From Exiguobacterium profundum (lineage in GTDB: Bacteria > Bacillota > Bacilli > Exiguobacteriales > Exiguobacteriaceae): DNA of 64,000 bases. The stretch is from NCBI RefSeq assembly GCF_001909285.1, contig NZ_MRSV01000001.1, positions 763,331-827,330 of the forward strand, given 5' to 3'. The notes beneath the pieces were generated by a model. It did no database searches, was not told the DNA's origin, and worked only from the letters and a program-made list of their open reading frames with translations. A program made the translations under genes and the position numbers. Below, one piece after another: positions 47,199-59,301 of the stretch; positions within the stretch are counted from its first letter, which is position 1; each line of letters starts with the position of its first letter.

Positions 47199-48434
47199 AT
47201 GCTACGAACAAAGATTGCGTGGGCGATGACAGGGTTCATGTTGTTGCTTCTTCTCGTCTCCTTTGGCGTGACCTGGTTCGTCGCCAGGCAGGAAATTGTC
47301 GATTCGCGTTTTGACGTGTTACTGCAGGCGTTGAATCTCTTGGAAGAAGATGTCCGGAATAGCGATGCGGTATTGTCGCTTCATGAGGACAGTGTCGTGT
47401 TAGAACGTCAAGAAAACGGCGAATGGGGAATCATCGGGGGAGAAGTGCCAGACGGAACGACGTTTCCCATCAATTACGGGGAACCGGCCCTCATCGATGA
47501 TTGGTTTGTGGTCGCGACGACGGATGGACTAGCGTTCGGCTTTCAGGATCGAGATGTGAGCAATACGATTCAAGCGCTCGCAACCATTTTTCTCGTCATG
47601 TTCTTCCTTGCCGTTCTCTTGACGTTCCTCGGGACGTGGTGGATTTTACGTCAAGGTCTGTCACCGTTACGCCGATTGACAGAGACGATGGAACGGATCA
47701 CGGAGTCCGGTAAGTTAGAGACAATCGAAGTGGCTGACCGAAAAGATGAAGTGACGACTCTTTCGGACGGATTTAATCATATGATCGAGCGAGTCGAAGG
47801 GACGATGGAGCAACAACGTCGTTTCGTCGCCGATGTTTCACATGAACTCAAGACACCGTTGACCGTCATCGAGGGCTATGCGAAGTTATTACAACGATGG
47901 GGACAAGAAGATGAGAGTGTACGTGCCGAAGCGATTGACCATATTTTAACGGAGTCGCGTCAAATGCGAAATGATTTGATTGAACCTATGCTCGAATTGA
48001 ATCGATTTGCTGCACTCGAACAGGTAGAGCGAGAAGAAATCGATTTAGCTGAACTTGGGGAATCAATAGGAGAACGTTTTTTGCGGTCTTATGGCGTCCA
48101 TTTACCTATTGAAGCTACAGGAAGCTGGTTTGGTCATCGTGAGTCGTTACAGCGGATTCTTGTCATCCTATTAGACAATAGTTTGAAGTATGCGGAAGAG
48201 ACGAGCCTTCAGTTGAAGAGTGATCGAATTGAGGTACGCGATCGAGGACCGATTCTTTCGGATGATGTGAGGAATCGGCTGTTCGATCGATTCTACCGAT
48301 TAGATGAAGCGCGCGATCGCAGTGGGAGCGGTCTTGGTCTCGCGATTGCGAAAGAAGTGGCGGACTTGAATGAGTGGACGATCGGGAGTAGATCGAATCA
48401 TCCGGATGGCAGTATATTTTTTCTGACTCGTTGA
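47199..48434 (+). CDS. Sensor histidine kinase (ArlS-like)
   Basis: 411 residues. Two membrane helices (about 8-30 and 128-150) around a 95-residue extracellular domain with no recognised fold; HAMP (about 150-200); HisKA with the phosphorylated His near 215 in FVADVSHELKTPLT; HATPase with the N-box VILLDNSLKYAEE and G-box SGSGLGLAIAKEV. The F-box FDRFYRLDEARD is present. Autophosphorylates and passes phosphate to the regulator encoded upstream. Confidence 0.92.
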   Translation: MLRTKIAWAMTGFMLLLLLVSFGVTWFVARQEIVDSRFDVLLQALNLLEEDVRNSDAVLSLHEDSVVLERQENGEWGIIGGEVPDGTTFPINYGEPALIDDWFVVATTDGLAFGFQDRDVSNTIQALATIFLVMFFLAVLLTFLGTWWILRQGLSPLRRLTETMERITESGKLETIEVADRKDEVTTLSDGFNHMIERVEGTMEQQRRFVADVSHELKTPLTVIEGYAKLLQRWGQEDESVRAEAIDHILTESRQMRNDLIEPMLELNRFAALEQVEREEIDLAELGESIGERFLRSYGVHLPIEATGSWFGHRESLQRILVILLDNSLKYAEETSLQLKSDRIEVRDRGPILSDDVRNRLFDRFYRLDEARDRSGSGLGLAIAKEVADLNEWTIGSRSNHPDGSIFFLTR

Positions 48435-48449
48435 TGAATATTTCGCATT

Positions 48450-48505
48450 TTCTCATCAACTTCTAATGAAGCCTTAAATATGCTCTCACGGAAGAGGCTT
48501 ATGAT
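48450..48505 (+). promoter_or_regulatory. Activated promoter with two direct 11-bp half-sites (box B)
   Basis: TTCTCATCAAC (48450-48460) then TTCTAATGAAG (48461-48471), 28 bp, and TATGAT (48500-48505). The right half-site, the -10 and the spacing are identical to box A at 46126. No usable -35 (AATATG) is present. Confidence 0.72.
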
Positions 48506-48542
48506 GAAAATAAGAAGAACACATCATGAGGAGGAAACAAAC

Positions 48543-49241
48543 ATGAAACGCATCGGTTGGATTATCGGCTCATTATTAGCTGTCATGGCAATTGTTGGAA
48601 TTGGATTTTACGTAAACGGGAATCAGACGGATACGGTCATTGTTCCACAAGCAATCAATCAAGCGAGTGACGATCGATCAACGGACAACCCAGATGACCC
48701 TGCTACATCGGATGGCTCAAGTAGCGCATCAGATGATTCGTCAGCAGCGCGAGTGGGGGATGGAGACGACTATGAACTATACGGGACGCTCGTGAAGTTA
48801 TCGAAAGAAGATGTCACTATCAGCTTCAATGGAAAAGAGTCGACATACCCTTTAGCGGCGACACATGAAATCGATGACGATACACCGCAAGTGGGTGACC
48901 GGGTAAGACTCGAATTGAACCGAGATGATGAAGTGAAGGAAGTGGACCGTGAGAGTGGTGATGATGATGCGTATATTTACGGCACGCTCGTCAAACTCAC
49001 AAATCAAGAAGTCACGATTAAGATCGATGGGAAAGACAACGTATATCCACTTGCCGCACGTTCTGAAATCGATGATGACACTCCGCGTGTCGGCGATCCT
49101 GTCAAACTTGAGCTAAATCAAGATGGGGCGGTCATTGAAGTCGATCGTGAATCAGAGGACGACCAGAATGAACAAGATGATTCTTCGCAGGACGACTCAT
49201 CTCAAGATGACTCATCCGAGGATGAGCGAGAAGATGACTAA
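48543..49241 (+). CDS. Exported or anchored acidic protein with two tandem repeats
   Basis: 232 residues from the ATG at 48543 (GAGGAGG upstream); the frame is open to 48480 but that stretch holds the promoter. Signal anchor (about 4-24), a Ser/Asp-rich linker (40-75), two tandem copies of a 63-residue beta-rich unit (77-139 and 143-205, both starting with Y-GTLVKL and including YPLAA, EIDDDTP and VGD), then a QDDSS repeat tail. No family is recognised with confidence; the unit looks like a small OB-type barrel. It is driven by box B and follows the kinase, so it is a likely output of that system at the cell surface. Confidence 0.78.
   Translation: MKRIGWIIGSLLAVMAIVGIGFYVNGNQTDTVIVPQAINQASDDRSTDNPDDPATSDGSSSASDDSSAARVGDGDDYELYGTLVKLSKEDVTISFNGKESTYPLAATHEIDDDTPQVGDRVRLELNRDDEVKEVDRESGDDDAYIYGTLVKLTNQEVTIKIDGKDNVYPLAARSEIDDDTPRVGDPVKLELNQDGAVIEVDRESEDDQNEQDDSSQDDSSQDDSSEDEREDD
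48771..49157 (+). repeat. Tandem 66-residue-period protein repeat
   Basis: Two copies (48771-48959 and 48969-49157) encode near-identical modules; the DNA of the copies has diverged more than the protein, so the duplication is old. Shared blocks: YGTLVKL, V-T-I, DGK or NGK, YPLAA, EIDDDTP, VGD, LELN and EVDRES. Confidence 0.85.
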
Positions 49242-49253
49242 TGAAGTGATAAA

Positions 49254-49288
49254 AAGGACTAATCTCTTAATGGATTAGTTCTTTTTTT
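49254..49288 (+). terminator. Terminator of the repeat-protein gene
   Basis: AAGGACTAATC pairs with GATTAGTTCTT (one G-U) and is followed by T7. Confidence 0.87.
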
Positions 49289-49404
49289 GTTGCTATTTGT
49301 TGAAGCATAAAATGAGTTGGACCGCTTTCGTCAAATCATCAGAAACGTAATAATTCTGAAATAAAAACAAAAATAGGTTCTATGTTATGATGTACAAGAA
49401 AAAT

Positions 49405-49423
49405 TTAGGTGGTTTCCACCTAA
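49405..49423 (+). promoter_or_regulatory. Palindrome in the lipoprotein leader
   Basis: TTAGGTGG and CCACCTAA, perfect 8-bp arms around TTT, 22 bp before the lipoprotein ATG and just after a possible -10 (TATGTTATGAT region, 49381-49391). It has no T tract, so an operator or a translation-control hairpin is more likely than a terminator. Confidence 0.5.
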
Positions 49424-49445
49424 TTGGGAATGAGGAGGAACATCA

Positions 49446-50657
49446 ATGCGTACGTATTGGGGAATCTTGCTCAGTTGTATCTTGTTGAGTGGATGTGGTG
49501 CCGAGACGTTGAACGCGATTGAATTACGTCCTTTGTCTTCCTATCGAGTCGAGCAAGATCCTGAGATACCGTTAATGAAACAAACACAAGAGAAGCTACT
49601 TACATACTGTGAGCGTCGTCCGACAGATGTCTTACCAGAGCGACGAGCCAAGGTGGCAGAAGTGACATTTCATCATCCGCTCTATGAAGTACTCGGTTCC
49701 AAAACGGTGAAATATTTTGCGGCGGGTGATGAACGTTACGTGACCTGCGCGAACAGCAATGAGTTGATGGAGCGAACGTTTGCCGTGGAGCCGATTCAAG
49801 CGTTTGAAGCGCTCGAACAAGAGCGCTTTCAAGAATCGAAAGTGGTCTCGACAATCGAGTTTGAGCGCATCGATGACCTTGAATCGATTACAAGTACGTT
49901 CACATTGAACGAGACGCATGAAGAAGTGATGCCCGACTCGGCTTTCCGTTATACGACACCGGATACGGGAGCGATCTATGTGACGTTCGAGACGATTCGA
50001 AATGGGCGTACACTTGACCCGATCATTGAACCAAAACTATTCCCGTTTCAAAGCGGAGAGAATGAAGGGTATGTTTTCTTGACGAGGCGTGCCGATGATC
50101 GTCTCACCCTACAAATCGGAGAGGCGTCCTCGCTCAAACAACTCATCCTACCGAATATATATGAGGCTCCTTATATGAAAGTCGATCCGAAAGAAGAGCT
50201 CTCGCTAAAGGGAAATCATCGCGAACTCATGAAACGCATCATCTTATCGGACCGACCGATTGAAGGGGATGTGGCTGAAAAGACGTCGTTATCGTTATCG
50301 AAAACATATGGAACGGTCCTTGAAATTTGGGGACATGTCCGCCGTCCTGTGACAAACAAGATGTCCACGCGCCCCGCCGAAGGGGAAACGCGCTTGGCGG
50401 TTTTTGAATCGGATCTAGATACAATCTGGCTAGACGGACCGAAAACGCAAGAGTTGTTTGACGCCTTGTCTCATATTCAGCCGCATGAAAAAACGTCTAC
50501 AGCTATCAAAATCGGAGACTTGCATCTGTATGAAGAATTGACTGAGCAATCCTTTGACGTATGGAAAACGGAAACAGAACTCTATTTAGTCGATCAACAC
50601 ACATCTCAATCGTATGAACTTCCGGGCAATGATTATTTCCAGGTCATTCAACCATAA
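49446..50657 (+). CDS. Lipoprotein of unknown function
   Basis: 403 residues. Lipobox LLSGC with the lipidated Cys17 after a short signal peptide. The mature part is mixed alpha/beta with no cofactor or catalytic motif I recognise; segments such as TFAVEPIQAFEALEQERF and TAIKIGDLHLYEELTEQSF give no family. It has its own promoter region with a palindrome, and is not preceded by a copy of the two-component boxes. GAGGAGG before the ATG. Confidence 0.75.
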   Translation: MRTYWGILLSCILLSGCGAETLNAIELRPLSSYRVEQDPEIPLMKQTQEKLLTYCERRPTDVLPERRAKVAEVTFHHPLYEVLGSKTVKYFAAGDERYVTCANSNELMERTFAVEPIQAFEALEQERFQESKVVSTIEFERIDDLESITSTFTLNETHEEVMPDSAFRYTTPDTGAIYVTFETIRNGRTLDPIIEPKLFPFQSGENEGYVFLTRRADDRLTLQIGEASSLKQLILPNIYEAPYMKVDPKEELSLKGNHRELMKRIILSDRPIEGDVAEKTSLSLSKTYGTVLEIWGHVRRPVTNKMSTRPAEGETRLAVFESDLDTIWLDGPKTQELFDALSHIQPHEKTSTAIKIGDLHLYEELTEQSFDVWKTETELYLVDQHTSQSYELPGNDYFQVIQP

Positions 50658-50755
50658 GTGGCGTCTGACCTTTGATAAAATAGAAGTTGGCTCTACCCAT
50701 CTCAACAGAGTTAGGGTACAATGCTCGAGAGAGAATGAGAGAGGAGTGAAGCAAG

Positions 50756-51385
50756 ATGGGAAAAGTACATGTTTATGACCATCCTTTGATTCAGCACAAA
50801 ATGACGATTATGCGTAAAGTAGAGACGGGGACGAAGCAGTTCCGTGAACTCGTCGACGAAGTTTCTTCACTTATGGCATACGAAATCACGCGCAGCCTAC
50901 CCCTAACAGACGTAGAAATCGAGACACCGGTCTCTGTTTCCACTCAAAAGATGATTGCCGGCAAGAAATTGGGAATCGTCCCTATTTTACGTGCAGGACT
51001 TGGTATGGTGGATGGGTTCCTCAAAATGATGCCGAACGTAAAAGTCGGTCATATCGGTCTTTACCGCGATCCGGAAACACTTGAGCCACACGAATACTAC
51101 TTGAAACTTCCGACAGACGTCACAGAACGCGACTTTATCGTTGTTGACCCGATGCTCGCGACAGGTGGTTCGGCTGTTGATGCGATTGCATCACTCAAGA
51201 AACACGGAGCGAAGTCAATCAAGTTGGCATGCCTTTGCGCAGCACCAGAAGGCGTAGAGCGTGTACAAGCAGAACATCCGGATGTAGAGATCTATCTTGC
51301 TGCACTCGATGAAAAATTAAATGACCACGGTTATATCGTTCCTGGACTTGGGGATGCGGGTGACCGTTTGTTTGGTACGAAGTAA
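50756..51385 (+). CDS. upp: Uracil phosphoribosyltransferase
   Basis: 209 residues. Makes UMP from uracil and PRPP (salvage). The PRPP loop is [34 protein letters not shown] and the C-terminal uracil-binding [18 protein letters not shown] are typical. GAGAGGAGTG before the ATG. In Bacillus too it lies just ahead of the atp operon. Confidence 0.96.
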   Translation: MGKVHVYDHPLIQHKMTIMRKVETGTKQFRELVDEVSSLMAYEITRSLPLTDVEIETPVSVSTQKMIAGKKLGIVPILRAGLGMVDGFLKMMPNVKVGHIGLYRDPETLEPHEYYLKLPTDVTERDFIVVDPMLATGGSAVDAIASLKKHGAKSIKLACLCAAPEGVERVQAEHPDVEIYLAALDEKLNDHGYIVPGLGDAGDRLFGTK

Positions 51386-51392
51386 TGACTTA

Positions 51393-51428
51393 AAAGCGAG
51401 AATCGCCTATGCGATTTTCGCTTTTTTT
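51393..51428 (+). terminator. upp terminator
   Basis: AAAGCGAGAATCGC (51393-51406) pairs with GCGATTTTCGCTTT (51411-51424; one G-U) and ends in T7. Confidence 0.92.
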
Positions 51429-52025
51429 ACGATTGACACTGAATAATATTTATCATTTACGGATGTCACAAAATAGACACAAAACTAGAGCGAGAAGAAT
51501 GGCGAACTGGGATGGAATTTATCTATTCTTTCTTATTTAAATAGAATCCCTCGATTTCGAATATAAAACCAGGATTGAGAAAGGGATTTTGAACAGTATG
51601 AGATTCAACACAAAAAAATGGGCGAAATCGCTCGACATGGTAAAAACATCCTCGGTATACTGATACAGGACGTTGAAAACGATTTCAAAATGAAGTCAAC
51701 AGACGTTTCGTAACTCTTTGTGAACGTAAGCGTTTACCGATTGAATTTTCCAAAACGTGGGGGTATAACTGAACTATTCTTCATCTGATTCCGTTTGTGA
51801 AATGTTATAAAGTCAACATTTTTATTTCAACGTTTCTTCACACTTTCTTAAAAAAGTGCTTTGATCGTTTAGTTTATGAAGTGCGTAAAACTATTGATAC
51901 GACTTGATTTAAAGCGCTTTTATAATTGTGAAATTCATTGACTTCTTATGCCATTTCTATTACTCTGAACTTGTGTGACTTTTGATGGTCACGCGAGTGT
52001 GAATTCGTGAAGAACAAGGGAGCAC
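51429..52025 (+). other. Long non-coding region upstream of the atp operon with cre-type sites
   Basis: 597 bp without a gene. TGAAAACGATTTCA (51674-51687), with its flanking T and A, fits the CcpA cre consensus fully. GTAAGCGTTTAC (51726-51737) and the perfect palindrome AAAGCGCTTT (51911-51920) are further CG-centred candidates. TATAAT at 51921-51926 and TTGACT (about 51938) could belong to promoters, but no -35/-10 pair with normal spacing is convincing. A 21-codon frame from 51598 lacks a clear ribosome site. The DNA is AT-rich compared with the genes on both sides. Confidence 0.6.
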
Positions 52026-52277
52026 GTGAGACTCGAAAGGGGGATTTGGATAACGAAAAAAGACAATCGTTATCTATCCTATGCCTCGCTCGCTTCACAA
52101 ATCTCGACAGCACTTGCTGGACCGATTGTCATCGGTTATCTCGTCGGACAGTACGGCGAAAGACGTGAATTTTGGGGCACGTTTGGTTGGAATGTGTCGA
52201 TTATCCTTGGACTCGTGTTCGGGGTTACGGCGCTAGTTCTCACCCTTCGGAGTTTATTGACAGGAGAGGACGAATGA
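52026..52277 (+). CDS. atpZ: AtpZ/AtpI-family small membrane protein (atp operon gene 1)
   Basis: 83 residues with two membrane helices in the ATPase_gene1 pattern: SLASQISTALAGPIVIGYLVGQYGERR and SIILGLVFGVTALVLTLRSLL. The only canonical start is a GTG at 52026, with AAGGGAGCAC upstream; a better ribosome site, AAAGGGGG, lies 12 codons on, but only ATT or ATA codons follow it at the right distance. Such proteins help assemble the c-ring or pair with AtpI as a Mg2+/Ca2+ path in Bacillus pseudofirmus. Overlaps atpI by ATGA. Confidence 0.75.
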   Translation: MRLERGIWITKKDNRYLSYASLASQISTALAGPIVIGYLVGQYGERREFWGTFGWNVSIILGLVFGVTALVLTLRSLLTGEDE

Positions 52278-52681
52278 ATACGATTCAAGCAGACAGAAAA
52301 GCACAAAAAGAGTTGATGAAGCGTTATACGAAATGGTTTACCATTTGGTTTGCAATTTTGTTAGTTGGCGCCTTCATCGTCCCGATGTACAAAGCCGTTT
52401 TTCTCGGATTGTTCATCGGCGGGGTCGGGAGTCTCATCATTCTACATATGCAGAATCGAAGTGTCATACGTATGTATGACGTCATCGAGCATGGACGACG
52501 ACCAAAGTCGCACGGGACCGTTTCAAGAATGGCGGTTGGTGCGTTAGCAGTGATAGTCGGTCTTCTATACGAGGATCGAGTGTCCGTCATCGCGGTGGTA
52601 ACTGGTCTAATCGCCGGCCACATCATACAATTTGGCGAGTTTACACTTGCCCAGCTCAGCAGGAAAAGAGGTGAATATTAA
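52274..52681 (+). CDS. atpI: ATP synthase protein I
   Basis: 135 residues from the ATG at 52274 (GAGAGGACGA upstream), coupled to atpZ by ATGA; the frame open to 52172 lies inside atpZ. Four membrane helices, e.g. WFAILLVGAFIVPMYKAVFLGLFIGGVGSLIILHM (in pieces). AtpI acts in assembly of the c-subunit ring. Its last codon overlaps the start of atpB (TAATG). Confidence 0.85.
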   Translation: MNTIQADRKAQKELMKRYTKWFTIWFAILLVGAFIVPMYKAVFLGLFIGGVGSLIILHMQNRSVIRMYDVIEHGRRPKSHGTVSRMAVGALAVIVGLLYEDRVSVIAVVTGLIAGHIIQFGEFTLAQLSRKRGEY

Positions 52682-53418
52682 TGGGTCATGAGTTTCCCAC
52701 ATATTCTCTGCACTTTGGGGACTATACGTTATACGGGAGCTGGACGAACGTCATTACAGTGCTAGTTGCAGCGTTACTCGTCTTCGTATTCGCCATTTGG
52801 GGGACAAGACGTTTGGCAATGAAGCCGACTGGCAAACAAAACTTCATGGAATTCTTCGCGGAGTTCGTACGTGGAATCATCGCAAGTGCGATGGACTGGA
52901 AGACAGGAGGACGCTTTATTGGATTTGGGATGACGTTGATTTTGTTCATTCTCTTCTCAAACTTGATGGGTCTACCGTTTAACGTCATTTCCGGACACTA
53001 TTTGTGGTTCAACTCACCGACAGCCGATCCTTACGTAACCTTGGCGTTGTCGACACTCGTCGTTGCAATGTCGCACTATTACGGGGTGAAACTGCACGGA
53101 TTGAAACACTATTCGGCGGAATTCGTAAAACCAGTCTGGTTCTTGCTTCCGATCAAATTGATCGAGGAGTTTGCGAACACGTTGACGCTCGGTTTGCGTC
53201 TATACGGTAACATCTTTGCCGGTGAAATCATGATTACCATCATCTTGGGACTCGCGATTACAGCCGAAGGCGCACTCAACCCGCTCGGTGCAATCTTTGC
53301 GGTCTTCCCAATGATTCTATGGCAAGGTTTCTCAATCTTTATCGGGGTTATCCAATCCTACATTTTCCTGACGCTTGCAATGGTGTACATCGGGCACAAA
53401 GCTTCGGCCGAACATTGA
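52681..53418 (+). CDS. atpB: ATP synthase subunit a
   Basis: 245 residues with five to six membrane helices. The proton half-channel helix with the essential Arg is TLGLRLYGNIFAGEIM. SNLMGLPFNVISGHYL is the earlier conserved turn. Membrane Fo sector, works with the c-ring. No Lys in the place typical of extreme alkaliphiles was noted, though this was judged by eye only. Confidence 0.96.
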   Translation: MGHEFPTYSLHFGDYTLYGSWTNVITVLVAALLVFVFAIWGTRRLAMKPTGKQNFMEFFAEFVRGIIASAMDWKTGGRFIGFGMTLILFILFSNLMGLPFNVISGHYLWFNSPTADPYVTLALSTLVVAMSHYYGVKLHGLKHYSAEFVKPVWFLLPIKLIEEFANTLTLGLRLYGNIFAGEIMITIILGLAITAEGALNPLGAIFAVFPMILWQGFSIFIGVIQSYIFLTLAMVYIGHKASAEH

Positions 53419-53462
53419 TTCGGACATCTCGCCAAAGCGTTACAAACAAATTATTTACTTAA

Positions 53463-53705
<243 letters not shown>

Positions 53706-53776
53706 TTCCGAGTTAACGAGAATAGCATGAGAGGGAGCACGTCTCCCTCACTTATTTAGTCAAGAGGAGGGTATGC

Positions 53777-54304
53777 ATGGATACGATGATGATTGCAGCT
53801 GGTGCTGGCGGCGAAGGCCTCCGCATTCTGGATATGATCTTTACAATTTTCACATTCCTCGTACTCTTGGCCCTGTTGAAGAAATTTGCTTGGGGACCAC
53901 TCCTTGGAATGATGAGACAGCGTGAAGAGTATGTAGCGAACGAAATTGAACTCGCTGAAAAGAGCCGCAAAGATGCGGAACATTATGTCGTTGAACAACG
54001 TGATGCACTCAGTGCAGCACGTACTGAGTCAAAAGAAATGCTCGACGCCAGCCGTCGACAAGCAGAAGCAGAACAAGCACGCTTGGTGGAGCAGGCGCGT
54101 TTGGAAGCCGAACAAATTAAAATCGAGGCAGAGAAAGCGATTGAGCGCGAGCGTGAGCTTGCGAAACAATCTCTTCAAACGGAAGTCGTCACACAGGCAC
54201 TTTCGGCAGCACGCCACGTCCTTCAAACAGACCTTAAAGGTGATGAAGCGAAACAGCGTGCCCTCGTCACAGACTTCCTGTCTAAAGCGAAAGGTGCGAA
54301 CTGA
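53777..54304 (+). CDS. atpF: ATP synthase subunit b
   Basis: 175 residues. One N-terminal membrane helix (about 15-35, MIFTIFTFLVLLALLKKF), then a long charged coiled coil rich in Ala, Glu and Arg that forms the peripheral stalk. The stop overlaps the atpH start by one base. Confidence 0.95.
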   Translation: MDTMMIAAGAGGEGLRILDMIFTIFTFLVLLALLKKFAWGPLLGMMRQREEYVANEIELAEKSRKDAEHYVVEQRDALSAARTESKEMLDASRRQAEAEQARLVEQARLEAEQIKIEAEKAIERERELAKQSLQTEVVTQALSAARHVLQTDLKGDEAKQRALVTDFLSKAKGAN

Positions 54305-54837
54305 TGAACGCATCATTAGCAAAACGCTATGCCAAAGCGCTCTTCGACTTAGCGCGGGAACAAGGCACGCTCGACCAAGTCGAAGCGGAAGTGCGTCTGC
54401 TCGATGAAGTGCTCCACGCGACTCCTGAACTCATGGATCTCTTAACGAATCCGGCAGTCAGTGACAGCGAGCTTGCACAGCTTTTAAAAGACAGCTTTGG
54501 TGATATGACGGCGATTGTCGTGAACACACTTCTCGTCATGGTCGAAAATGACCGTGCGGCAGAGGTTCGCGCATTGCCACGTTACGTCCGCGAATTGATC
54601 AACGACTATCGTGGAATTGCAGAGGGTATTGTCACAAGCGCCTACCCATTGTCGGCAACAGACTTGAAAGACGTCGAACTCGTCTTCGGACAGAAGCTCG
54701 GGAAGACGCTCCAATTGAATAACGTCGTCGATGAAGAAGTCATCGGTGGACTCCGTGTCCAAGTCGGATACACGACGTACGATGATACGATCGAAACGAA
54801 ACTTACACGCCTTGAGCGTGAATTGTTGAATGCGTAA
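54304..54837 (+). CDS. atpH: ATP synthase subunit delta
   Basis: 177 residues. The N-terminal helical bundle (ASLAKRYAKALFDLAREQG) caps the F1 head; the C-terminal domain ends EVIGGLRVQVGYTTYDDTIETKLTRL, the OSCP/delta signature. TGATG junction with atpF. Confidence 0.95.
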   Translation: MNASLAKRYAKALFDLAREQGTLDQVEAEVRLLDEVLHATPELMDLLTNPAVSDSELAQLLKDSFGDMTAIVVNTLLVMVENDRAAEVRALPRYVRELINDYRGIAEGIVTSAYPLSATDLKDVELVFGQKLGKTLQLNNVVDEEVIGGLRVQVGYTTYDDTIETKLTRLERELLNA

Positions 54838-56364
<1,527 letters not shown>

Positions 56365-56394
56365 TCCGGTGACGAGCGTCTATTAAGGTGGTGA

Positions 56395-57258
<864 letters not shown>

Positions 57259-57280
57259 GCGCACGCCCTCTAGATTGTAG

Positions 57281-58711
<1,431 letters not shown>

Positions 58712-58739
58712 GACCTACGCGGAAGGGGGAAACTAGACG

Positions 58740-59150
58740 ATGAATACTGTTCACGTCAACGTCGTCACCCCGGATGGTGCAGCCTTTGAAGGAGACGCAC
58801 GAATGGTCATCGCCAAATCGGTCACTGGTGAGCTTGGTATTTTGCCAAAGCACATCCCGATGGTGACGCCACTCGACGTCTCAGTCCTCAAGCTGCGCCA
58901 CGAAGATGGTGGACGCACGCTGATCGCAATCAGCGGCGGTTTCATGGAAGTTCGTCCCGACACGGTGACGATCTTAGCTGAAACAGCCGAAATGGCGGAT
59001 AAAATCGACTATGATCGCGCTTCTGCGGCGAAAGTTCGTGCCGAGCGTCGTCTTCAAGACACGAAGCTCTCGGAACTCGAATTCCGTCGTGCGGAACTTG
59101 CGCTCAAAAAAGCGATCAACCGCTTAAGCATTCGCGATATGAAAGAATAA
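58740..59150 (+). CDS. atpC: ATP synthase subunit epsilon
   Basis: 136 residues: beta-sandwich ([33 protein letters not shown], in pieces) and a two-helix C-terminal arm ([32 protein letters not shown], in pieces) that can inhibit F1. Last gene of the operon; a terminator follows. Confidence 0.96.
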   Translation: MNTVHVNVVTPDGAAFEGDARMVIAKSVTGELGILPKHIPMVTPLDVSVLKLRHEDGGRTLIAISGGFMEVRPDTVTILAETAEMADKIDYDRASAAKVRAERRLQDTKLSELEFRRAELALKKAINRLSIRDMKE

Positions 59151-59155
59151 GAATG

Positions 59156-59187
59156 ACTCTCACACGAAAGTGTGGGAGTTTTTTTGT
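59156..59187 (+). terminator. atp operon terminator
   Basis: ACTCTCACAC (59156-59165) pairs with GTGTGGGAGT (59170-59179) around a GAAA tetraloop, then T7 and more T residues. Confidence 0.95.
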
Positions 59188-59301
59188 TTTTTTTTTGAAA
59201 AGATGGGTCTTTTGTCGTGCTTCTAAATGACGGGACTAGTAAAAAATATATGGAAGAAGACCGATAATAAAGGTGGGAACTACCGTAAAGGAGATTAGGG
59301 A

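Noticed and set aside
49174-49236. Short DNA repeats near the end of the repeat-protein gene, considered as a CRISPR-like or satellite array
   Set aside because: They are codon repeats for a QDDSS tail, 15 bp long and without spacers.
51598-51663. 21-codon frame upstream of the atp operon
   Set aside because: Too short, weak ribosome site, no sign of selection visible in one sequence.
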